Source of the DNA: Streptomyces stelliscabiei
Lineage (GTDB): Bacteria; Actinomycetota; Actinomycetes; Streptomycetales; Streptomycetaceae
Assembly: GCF_014873495.1 (NCBI RefSeq)
Contig: NZ_JADBGF010000001.1
Span: 7,750,001 to 7,814,000 of the forward strand
Length of the DNA: 64,000 bases
Direction: 5' to 3'
Each line of letters opens with the position of its first letter. The first letter of the stretch is position 1. Both the position numbers and the translations under genes were made by a program. Below are positions 24,131 to 31,350 of this stretch, piece by piece. The notes under the pieces are model-generated. The model made no database searches, had not been told where the DNA came from, and saw only the letters and a program-made list of their open reading frames with translations.

Positions 24131-25036
24131 TCAGTTGTGCGGTGGCGGTGCCTGTGCTGTGGTCAGTTGCGTTGCCAGGGCGGTGAGGCGTTCGGCCAAC
24201 GCGCCGGCGTGGGATCTCGTCATGGCGGTGAGTTCGATGGTCGCCGTCGCGTGGCGGAGTGGTCTGAACCGGACGGCGGGGTGTGACGCGGACGCGGTGG
24301 CGGGCACGACGGTGACGCCGAGGCCGCATTCGACCATGGCGATCTGTGAGGTCACCGACCGTGCCCAGTGGTTGGGGACGGGGCTGAAGCCGGCTGCTCG
24401 GCACAGGGCCGCCATGGCGTCGTGGTAGTCGGGTGAGATATGTCGGTGCAGCCACACCCACGGAGCGCCCGCCAGGTCCGCCAGGTCCAGGGAGCCGGAG
24501 GCTTCGGCGGCTGGGTGGGAGACCGGCAGGGCGGCGACGAACCGGTCGGCGTAGAGCGAGGTCGCCGTGGTGCCGCGTACGGGAGCGGTCTGGCGCACGA
24601 TCGCCCAGTCCAGCGAGCGGTTGAGGAGCCCTGCCGCGGCCTCGTGGGTGTCGATCTCCTGAGTGCGGATCTCGACGTCCGGCAGGGCCTCGTGGAACCG
24701 CTCCAGTACGAGGGGCAAAGGCCAGGAGAAGGCCGAGGCGACGGCGCCCAGGCTCAGTCGTCCGCCGCGCCCGGTGGCGGCCTGCCGGGCGGCGGTCTCG
24801 GCTTCCTCGGCCTGCCGGATCAGGGTGCGGCAGTGGTCCAGGAACACGGCTCCGGCGGGGCTGAGGGCGGCCGACCGCTGGGTACGGTGCAGCAGTTGAC
24901 AGCCGAGCTGCTGTTCGAGCTGCTTGATCGCCTGGGACAGCGGTGGCTGGGACATCTGCAACCGCTGTGCCGCGCGGCCGAAGTGGAGCTCTTCGGCGAC
25001 CGCGACGAAATAGCGGGCCTGGCGGATCTCGACCAT
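24131..25036 (-). CDS. LysR family transcriptional regulator
   Basis: 301 residues, standard LysR length. Winged helix-turn-helix at 1-60 (ARYFVAVAEELHFGRAAQRL, QPPLSQAIKQLEQQLG), then the periplasmic-binding-protein-like effector domain. Divergent from the RraA operon with a 74-bp gap containing a LysR-type inverted repeat, so it most likely activates that operon in response to a pathway intermediate. Effector unknown. Confidence 0.94.
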   Translation of the reverse strand: MVEIRQARYFVAVAEELHFGRAAQRLQMSQPPLSQAIKQLEQQLGCQLLHRTQRSAALSPAGAVFLDHCRTLIRQAEEAETAARQAATGRGGRLSLGAVASAFSWPLPLVLERFHEALPDVEIRTQEIDTHEAAAGLLNRSLDWAIVRQTAPVRGTTATSLYADRFVAALPVSHPAAEASGSLDLADLAGAPWVWLHRHISPDYHDAMAALCRAAGFSPVPNHWARSVTSQIAMVECGLGVTVVPATASASHPAVRFRPLRHATATIELTAMTRSHAGALAERLTALATQLTTAQAPPPHN

Positions 25037-25054
25037 GATTCGCGCAGCCTCTTA

Positions 25055-25071
25055 CTGATAGAGGAAATCAG
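25055..25071. promoter_or_regulatory. LysR-type binding site
   Basis: Inverted repeat CTGAT (25055-25059) / ATCAG (25067-25071) with a 7-base AT-richer centre, inside the short divergent intergenic region. Its geometry and place fit a LysR recognition site governing both directions. Confidence 0.55.
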
Positions 25072-25110
25072 ACCTTCCGAATATAGCCGGTGGCTGTTGA
25101 AGTGGAAGCC

Positions 25111-25776
25111 ATGAGCAACTCATCTCTCCTGGACCGCTTCGTGGCGCTCGACTCCGCCGCGGTCAGCGACGCGCTCGACCAGCTCGGGCTTCCCTCCGGA
25201 GTCGGCGGCATCCGCCCGGTGTGGGGCCCGGCGGCAGTGGTGGGATTCGCCGTCACCGTGGGGCTCGAACCGCGCACCGAAGGCCCGGCCGGAACCCACA
25301 TCGCCACCACGGCCGTCGAGGGCGCGGACGACCGGAGTGTGATCGTCGTCGACAACCAGGGCCGCACCGACGTGTCGTGCTGGGGCGGCATCCTGAGCCT
25401 GGGCGCTTCGCTTCGTGGTGTGCGCGGCGTCGTCGCCGACGGCGTGTGCCGCGACGTGGCGGAGGCCCGTGAGCTGGGCTTCCCGGTGTTCTCGCGGGGG
25501 GCGGTCCCGGCCACGGCGCGGGGCAGGCTGCAGCAGCGCTCCACCGGTGAGCCGGTCGGCGTCGCCGGGCTCACGGTCGCGCAGGGCGACGTCGTCCTCG
25601 CCGACGAGACCGGACTCGTCGTCGTCCCGCGGGACCGGGCCGGGGAAGTGGCCGAGATCGCCACCGCGACCGTCGCCCGGGAGCGCGCCATCGCGGACGA
25701 GGTGCGCGCGGGCGCGCCCCTCTCCCGGGCCATGCACGACGCCCGCCTCGCCGGAGAGAAGGAGTCGGTCCGATGA
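25111..25776 (+). CDS. RraA-family protein 1 (HMG-aldolase-like)
   Basis: 221 residues, RraA / 4-hydroxy-4-methyl-2-oxoglutarate aldolase fold. The active-site motif DGVCRD (110-115) supplies the conserved Arg114 and Asp115 (substrate and Mg2+ binding in HMG aldolases), preceded by WGGIL and followed by GDVVLADETGLVVVP. Such enzymes cleave or decarboxylate 2-oxo acids such as oxaloacetate or HMG in catabolic pathways; others, including RraA itself, lack this activity. Start taken at ATG 25111; an in-frame GTG at 25090 is possible. Overlaps the next gene by ATGA. Confidence 0.9.
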   Translation: MSNSSLLDRFVALDSAAVSDALDQLGLPSGVGGIRPVWGPAAVVGFAVTVGLEPRTEGPAGTHIATTAVEGADDRSVIVVDNQGRTDVSCWGGILSLGASLRGVRGVVADGVCRDVAEARELGFPVFSRGAVPATARGRLQQRSTGEPVGVAGLTVAQGDVVLADETGLVVVPRDRAGEVAEIATATVARERAIADEVRAGAPLSRAMHDARLAGEKESVR

Positions 25777-26438
25777 GTGACCCCACCGCCACCTCGAGCC
25801 TCGTCACCGACCTGTCCACCGCGTCGGTCTCCGACGCCCTCGACTCGCTCGGGCTCCCCGGATCCCTCCACGGCATCGGCGCGCTGCGCCAGGGCCAGCG
25901 GATCGTCGGGCCGGTCTTCACCGTCACCTACGAACCGGTCGACGAGGCCGGAGGCACGGTGGGCGACTTCCTCGACGACGTCCCCGCCGGCGCGGTGATC
26001 CTGATCGACAACTCCGGCCGCACCGACTGCACGGTGTGGGGCGGAATCATGAGCCAGGCCGCCCACGCGCGCAGCATCGCGGGCACTGTCATCCACGGCA
26101 CCTGCCGAGACGTCGCCATCGCGACCGACGCCGGCTACCCGATCTGGTCGGTCTCCCGGTTCATGCGCACCGGCAAGGACCGCGTCCGGGTGTCCGCGGT
26201 GCAGACGGCCGTCACCGTCGACGGCGTCCTCATCCATCCCGGCGACATCCTCGTGGCCGACGACGACGGCGCCGTGGCCGTCCCGGCCGCCCGCTGGGAC
26301 GAGGTCGCGGACATCGCCCGCCGTATCGACCGAGTGGAAGAGGCCATCGTCGAGGCCGTCCGCGACGGCGCCACACTCGCTGAGGCGCGTGCGCGGCACG
26401 GCTACCACTCGCTCCAGACCCGGAAGGACCCCTCGTGA
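25773..26438 (+). CDS. RraA-family protein 2
   Basis: 221 residues, second member of the tandem trio. Motif HGTCRD at 108-113 keeps Arg112 and Asp113 but replaces the usual first Asp (DG) by His, a notable change next to the metal site. Other family segments present: GPVFTV, VWGGIMSQAA, GDILVADDDGAVAVP. Coupled at both ends by overlaps (ATGA 25773, GTGA 26435). It probably acts on a different substrate from copy 1, or forms a mixed oligomer with it; this is inference. Confidence 0.9.
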   Translation: MSDPTATSSLVTDLSTASVSDALDSLGLPGSLHGIGALRQGQRIVGPVFTVTYEPVDEAGGTVGDFLDDVPAGAVILIDNSGRTDCTVWGGIMSQAAHARSIAGTVIHGTCRDVAIATDAGYPIWSVSRFMRTGKDRVRVSAVQTAVTVDGVLIHPGDILVADDDGAVAVPAARWDEVADIARRIDRVEEAIVEAVRDGATLAEARARHGYHSLQTRKDPS

Positions 26439-27049
26439 GCACGCACGACCTCGCCCGAGGCCACTCCAGCGCGACCCTGTCCGAGGCGTCCGGACTCCCC
26501 GTGGCCCTGTCCCCCCAGATCCGGTCGCTGTGGGCCGGTGCCCGGCTGTGCGGCCCGGCGTTCACCGTGCAGGGCGCCGGCGGCGACAACCTCGCCCTGC
26601 ACCACGCCGTACTGCGGGCCCCGTGCGGGTCGGTCCTGGTCGCCGACCTCGGCGGCGCCCGCTTCGGCCACTGGGGCGAGATCCTCACGGTGGCCGCCCG
26701 GCACCGCGGGATCGCAGGGCTCCTCATCGACGGCGGTGTCCGTGACGCGGCGGAGATCGAGGGGCTCGGCTTCCCGGTCTTCTCGCGCAACAACTCCATC
26801 CTCGGCACCCGCAAGGACTTCCGCGGGGTTCTCGGGCGACCCGTCCAGGTCGGCGGCGTCACGGTCCACACCGGCGACCTCGTCGTCGGCGACGTCGACG
26901 GAGTCGTGACGCTCCCGGCGTCCGACACCGAGCGGATCCTCGACCGCGCCGACGCGCGCGTGGCCCACGAGAACGAGCTGATGCAGCAGCTTCGGGAAGG
27001 CCGCAGCACCCTTGACCTGTACAACAACTTCGAAGCTGCCGGGCGGTGA
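26435..27049 (+). CDS. RraA-family protein 3
   Basis: 204 residues, the shortest of the trio. DGGVRD at 99-104 keeps Arg103 and Asp104. HWGEIL has the Glu common in true HMG aldolases where copies 1 and 2 have Gly. GDLVVGDVDGVVTLPASD is the C-terminal signature. Of the three it looks most like a standard aldolase/oxaloacetate decarboxylase. The GTG start overlaps the previous stop and the gene ends in another GTGA with the aminotransferase. Confidence 0.9.
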   Translation: MSTHDLARGHSSATLSEASGLPVALSPQIRSLWAGARLCGPAFTVQGAGGDNLALHHAVLRAPCGSVLVADLGGARFGHWGEILTVAARHRGIAGLLIDGGVRDAAEIEGLGFPVFSRNNSILGTRKDFRGVLGRPVQVGGVTVHTGDLVVGDVDGVVTLPASDTERILDRADARVAHENELMQQLREGRSTLDLYNNFEAAGR

Positions 27050-28239
27050 CGACACCGATGACGGACAACCCGATCTTCGCTGTGGCCGCCCAGGCGGAAG
27101 CGCTACGGGCTCAGGGCGCGGACGTCATCACGCTCGCCGCCGGTGAACCCCAGGCGGCCAGCAGTGCGGCGGTGGTGGAGGCCGCCGTGGCCGCGGTCCG
27201 CGACCCCGCCACCCACCACTACGGGACGGCCCAGGGCGACCCCGCCCTGCGTGCGCTTGTCGCCACCACCGTCGCCGGTGACACCGGGCTCCCCTGGAAC
27301 GTGGACGATGTACAGATCGCCCTCGGAGCGAAGCACGCCCTCTTTCTTGCTACCCAGGCATTGATCGACGCCGGTGACGAGGTCCTGGTCGCCGCGCCCG
27401 GCTGGCCCGGGCACGCCGAAGTCGTCGCCGCCGCCGGCGGTGTCGCCGTCCCGGTCGCCACCGACGAGGCGTTCCGGCTCTCGGCCGAGGCACTCGACAG
27501 CTGCCGTGGCCCGGGCACCCGGGCGTTGATCCTTTCCAGCCCCGGCAACCCCACCGGCGCCGTCCACCCCGAGGCCCGGCTGAGAGAGATCGCCGACTGG
27601 GCGCAGCAGCACGGCATCTGGGTCATCAGCGACGACATCTACCGGGCGTTCGACTACACGGGGACCTACCAGTCGATCCTGCGGGTGGCCCCGCGGCTGC
27701 GCGGCCGTACCGTCGTCGTCGGCGGAGTGTCCAAGGAACACGCCATGACCGGCTGGCGCGTCGGCTGGCTCGCGGCGCCGCCGGAGGTCATCGCCTCGGC
27801 GCGACGGCACGTGTCCCGCACCATCACCCACGTCCCGACGATCAACCAGCGGGCCGCTCTCGCCGCCCTGGGCGACACCGGCACCCCTGTCGAGGCCACA
27901 CGCGACTACCGCCGCCGGCGCGCGCTGCTGGTGGAAGCGCTGAACGGGATCGACGGCATCGACTGCCCGCTGCCCGACGGCGGCATGTTCGCTTTCCCCG
28001 ACGTCAGCGGACTGCTGCGCGACCGCGGCTGGACCAGCAGCGCCGACCTCGCCGCGTGGCTCCTCGACGCGGTCCATCTCGCGGTCGTACCCGGCGAGGC
28101 GTTCAACGCCCCCGGACGTATCCGGGTGTGCTTCGCTCTCGACGACGACACGCTGATCACCGCGATCGAGCGACTGCGGACCGCCTGCGGATCCACGGTG
28201 CATGAGACGGCCGCACAACAGCTGGAGGAGGTCCGATGA
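27046..28239 (+). CDS. PLP-dependent aminotransferase, class I/II
   Basis: 397 residues. Fold-type I aminotransferase: SSPGNPTG at 164-171, Asp196/197 with Tyr199 in ISDDIYR, PLP Lys230 in GGVSKEHAMTGWRVGW, and a C-terminal Arg in RIRVCFAL for the substrate carboxylate. Converts an amino acid to its 2-oxo acid, or the reverse, which fits feeding a 2-oxo acid to the RraA-like enzymes upstream. GTG 27046 overlaps the RraA-3 stop; ATG 27058 is an alternative start. Amino acid unknown. Confidence 0.92.
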   Translation: MTTPMTDNPIFAVAAQAEALRAQGADVITLAAGEPQAASSAAVVEAAVAAVRDPATHHYGTAQGDPALRALVATTVAGDTGLPWNVDDVQIALGAKHALFLATQALIDAGDEVLVAAPGWPGHAEVVAAAGGVAVPVATDEAFRLSAEALDSCRGPGTRALILSSPGNPTGAVHPEARLREIADWAQQHGIWVISDDIYRAFDYTGTYQSILRVAPRLRGRTVVVGGVSKEHAMTGWRVGWLAAPPEVIASARRHVSRTITHVPTINQRAALAALGDTGTPVEATRDYRRRRALLVEALNGIDGIDCPLPDGGMFAFPDVSGLLRDRGWTSSADLAAWLLDAVHLAVVPGEAFNAPGRIRVCFALDDDTLITAIERLRTACGSTVHETAAQQLEEVR

Positions 28240-29057
28240 GCCCGGTGAGGAAGCTCGAACGCTTCACGCTCCCCCTGACCGTCAGCGCGACCCGCGTCGA
28301 GGTGTCCGGCCTCCACCGCGGTGGGACCGGCACGCCCCTGGTCTTCCTGCACGGCTTCGGCTCGACGAAGGAGGACTACGCGGACGTCGTCCACCAGACC
28401 GCGCTGGCCGACCGGCCCGTACTGGCCTACGACGCGCCCGGCTGCGGCGCCAGCACCTGCGCGGACCTCGGCGCCGTCTCCATCCCCTTCCTCGTCTCCG
28501 TCGCCGAACGGGTCCTGGAGGGTCGGCAGATCGACCGGTTCCACGTCGTCGGGCACTCGATGGGCGGCCTGACCGCACTCATGCTCGCCGACGGCGATCC
28601 CGGCAGGGTCGCGAGCTTCACCAATATCGAGGGCAACATCGCACCCGAGGACTGCTTCCTCAGCCGCCAGATCGTCACCCACGCCCACGACGATCCCGAC
28701 GAGTTCCTGGCCCGGTTCGCCGAACGTGTCGGCGGCTCCCGCTTCTACGGTGGCGCCCTGTACGCGTCGAGCCTTCCCCACAAGGTCCGGGCCGCAGCGG
28801 TCAAAGCCATCTTCGCGTCCATGGTCGACCTCTCCGACCACGGCAAGCTGCTCGACCGGTTCCTCGGGCTTCCCGCGCCGAAGCTGTTCATGTACGGGGA
28901 GCAGAACAACACGCTGTCCTACCTCCCCGCCCTGGCCGAAGGCGGCGTCGAGCTCGCCGAGATCGAGCACTGCGCCCATTTCCCGATGTACTCCAACCCG
29001 CCGCAGATGTGGGCCCGTATCGCGGACCTCGTCTCACGCGCGGACGCCGGCGCCTGA
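28236..29057 (+). CDS. Alpha/beta hydrolase
   Basis: 273 residues. Oxyanion segment HGFGSTKEDY, nucleophile elbow GHSMGG with Ser108, and a catalytic His248 in EHCAHFPMYSNP; the acid is probably Glu222 region (MYGEQNN). Cytoplasmic. Coupled by ATGA (28236-28239) to the aminotransferase, last gene of the five-gene operon. Likely hydrolyses an ester, lactone or C-C bond in the same catabolic route. Substrate unknown. Confidence 0.9.
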   Translation: MSPVRKLERFTLPLTVSATRVEVSGLHRGGTGTPLVFLHGFGSTKEDYADVVHQTALADRPVLAYDAPGCGASTCADLGAVSIPFLVSVAERVLEGRQIDRFHVVGHSMGGLTALMLADGDPGRVASFTNIEGNIAPEDCFLSRQIVTHAHDDPDEFLARFAERVGGSRFYGGALYASSLPHKVRAAAVKAIFASMVDLSDHGKLLDRFLGLPAPKLFMYGEQNNTLSYLPALAEGGVELAEIEHCAHFPMYSNPPQMWARIADLVSRADAGA

Positions 29058-29880
29058 CGGCTCGGGCCGTGGGACGACGTCGGCCGTGCGGGCGGCGACG
29101 TCCAGGGCTCCGGCCCGACAGCCTCCGCCTCGTGAACAGCCCGGAAGTCCGGACTCGGGCACCGGCCTGAGCGTGGCCTGCCGTCGAGGACGCCAAGGGC
29201 GAGCTGCTGAGATCGGACCCCGCGCCGGCGCCCGAGCGTACTCGCCGCGCACGAGGTGATAGCGACCGTCCGCCGGAGTCATCGCGTACCGGCCGTGACG
29301 CTCGTTTGGCGCTCCGGACGTTCAACGATCCGTCGTGTGGCCCGGAAAACCCTACTGACCTGCGGTTCCTCTCGACCTTGCCGGCGTGACGTGTTTGCGA
29401 TGACGTCCCACGTGGAGTGCGTGGCGGTTTTGGAGCCGGTGTCAAAGGGATCTGACCTGCAGTTTCTCGGGTTTTCTCAACGCGGTCGGTAGTGCCTGAG
29501 TTGTTTCCCGCACAGCATGATGTCAAGCGTGTCGTATCCCTCGCTGACGTCGTTTGACCTGGCGTTGCGCCGGGTCTTTGCCGGGATGGTGGGGGAGTTC
29601 CGGTTTCCGTCGCCACGGGGGGACTGTCCGCCGTTTCGACGCTTGTTTGACGCTCGTTCTGACGAGCCGTCACTGCAGGTCTGACCGCTCCAGGACGAGC
29701 GCCGGCCGCCCGACGCTGTGTCGGCGCGGCTGCGGTTGCGTATGCCGACAGAAGTGGCTGAGCGGACGCGCAGGCCGGGCTTCCCAGCGGCAGCGGCGGA
29801 CGCGAAGGTCCGCCCGCCGGGTGTCCGGTGGGCGCGGGGGTCAGGGGCACGCGGCGCGGGCAGCAGCTTCTACGCGTCCC
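29058..29880. other. Non-coding region containing repeat copy B
   Basis: No supported gene. Holds repeat copy B (29293-29667). To its right, up to 29880, is degenerate DNA leading into the Tn3-type transposase remnant. Confidence 0.55.
29293..29667 (+). repeat. Direct repeat copy B, ~370 bp
   Basis: Second copy of the repeat at 23627-23996, in the same orientation. Strongest shared blocks are the GTGACGCTCGTTTG start, the GTGGAGTGCGTGGCG core (29411-29425) and the terminal doubled GACGCT motif at 29637-29660. The 5.3 kb between the copies is exactly the LysR/RraA module. Confidence 0.65.
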
Positions 29881-30570
29881 GTGGGTGAAGTGGTACACCG
29901 AGCGCAAGCCGACAGCGTACGAGCACGCGTGGGAGATCCGGGATGCCCACGCCTACCACGAGTACGAGGACGCGGAGTTCGCGGCGGTTCCGTACGGTCC
30001 TGCACGGGCGGGTGTGGACGCACGCCGAGGGACCGGTGACGCTGTTCGACCAGTCGGTGGGCTGGTTGCGCCGTCACCGGGTGCTGCTGCCTGGGGTATC
30101 GGTGCTTGCCCGGAGGTGTCGGAGGCGCGGAAGGCTGCGGAGAAGCGGCTGCACGCCACGGTCGCAGGGCCGCGCGGCGGGCGGACCCGGCGTTGCCCGG
30201 CGACTTGGTGGCGATGCTGAAGACGCGGGAGGGCTCGCGGTTCTCGGAGCTGGAGCGGTTGCACCGGCCGCCGACGCGGATGACGCGCACCGCGTTCGCC
30301 CGCGCGCTGGAGCGCGCGGATGAGATCAGTGCGTATCGGCTCGCCGGCTGAAGCTGTCTCAGTTCCCACCTGACCGCATGGCGGCGCCGGCCCGGTACGA
30401 CGGAAGGCCACGAGCTCCGCGAGGAGGACATCGCCCGGCTGTCCCCGCTCAAGCACGCGACCTGAAACTGCTCGACCGCTACAGCTTCACCGCCTCGACC
30501 CCTGCCGCCGGTGCCCTGCGCCCGCTGCGCGACCCGGACGCGCCGGAGCTGGACGAGAACGACGCGTCGG
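29880..30570 (+). pseudogene. tnpA: Tn3-family transposase, frameshifted with internal deletion
   Basis: Pieces of a Tn3-type TnpA occur in order but in different frames: VKWYTERKPTAYEHAWEIRD, then WTHAEGPVTLFDQSVGWLRR and HRVLLPGVSVLAR, then DPALPGDLVAMLKTREGSRF with SELERLHRPPTR, then RLKLSQFPPDRMAAPARYD. Near 30400 this joins the extreme C-terminus, TEGHELREEDIARLSPLKHA and RYSFTASTPAAGALRPLRDP. The central catalytic several hundred residues are deleted and at least three frameshifts are present, so it is dead. No terminal inverted repeats or resolvase identified. Confidence 0.8.
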
Positions 30571-30665
30571 CCGCCGACCGACGGGACGCGCCGGGGACTG
30601 CCTGGCCTGGGGCCCCGACGCCGACCGCCCCGCAGCAGTGGTGTGGGCGGTCGGATCCCGGGCTG

Positions 30666-31217
30666 TCAGGCGGTGACCCTGCCGAAGAGGTGGTTGGCAG
30701 GAGCATCCGGGTCGTTGCCGTAGAAGAACTCGGTGAGAACCTGGTGGAATTCGGCGCGGTCCAGCCCACCGGAGCCGTCCCTGTCCAGAGCGGCGAAGAC
30801 CGTGGCGCAGTCCTCGCCGGGCACACCGGCGACCGAGTCGAACATCTGCTGGAACTCGGCCTGGTCGATCTTGCCGTCCGCGTTGAGGTCGACGAGGTCG
30901 AAGAAGCAGTCGGTGACCGGCGCGATCTGCTGCGGATAGAGGGCGGCGTCGGTCAGGACGCTCCTGAAGCCTTCGGTCATCTCCCGCAGATCGACCTTCC
31001 CGTCACCGTCCTGGTCCATCGGGGCGATCACATTGGTCCAGAACCCGTCCATTCCCTCGATGAGTCGGCGGGCGGTCGCGGAGTCCGGCGCTGTGTCTCG
31101 GGCGGCGATGTAGCGCTCGCTCATCGCGCGGACGTCTTGCTGGGTGATGAACCCGTCGCCGTCGACGTCGGCGCCCCTGAACCACTGGCCGTACTTGAGG
31201 TCTTGAAGTGCAGTCAC
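30666..31217 (-). CDS. EF-hand calcium-binding protein
   Basis: 183 residues with four canonical EF-hand loops: DVDGDGFITQQD (17-28), DQDGDGKVDLRE (68-79), DLNADGKIDQAE (110-121) and DRDGSGGLDRAE (145-156). Loop 1 ends in Asp rather than Glu. No signal or membrane segment, so a cytoplasmic calmodulin/sarcoplasmic-binding-protein-like calcium buffer or sensor, known from Streptomyces (CalA-like). A poor ribosome site is visible. The molybdoenzyme gene lies upstream on the same strand but is separated by a hairpin. Confidence 0.94.
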   Translation of the reverse strand: MTALQDLKYGQWFRGADVDGDGFITQQDVRAMSERYIAARDTAPDSATARRLIEGMDGFWTNVIAPMDQDGDGKVDLREMTEGFRSVLTDAALYPQQIAPVTDCFFDLVDLNADGKIDQAEFQQMFDSVAGVPGEDCATVFAALDRDGSGGLDRAEFHQVLTEFFYGNDPDAPANHLFGRVTA

Positions 31218-31321
31218 GACTGCGCACAGTATTCATCTGATTACGCAATTGCAAAACGGGGGTGGAGCCTCTGGCAGCCGGGGCGGCCCGCTGCGCGCTT
31301 GACGACGGCGAACTCGAAGAA

Positions 31322-31339
31322 CCTGCCCGAAGAGGCAGG
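31322..31339 (-). terminator. Hairpin after molybdoenzyme gene
   Basis: CCTGCC (31322-31327) / GGCAGG (31334-31339) with a 6-base loop, 12 bases past the stop of the minus-strand oxidoreductase. No clear U-run. Confidence 0.45.
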
Positions 31340-31350
31340 CAGCTTGCGTG

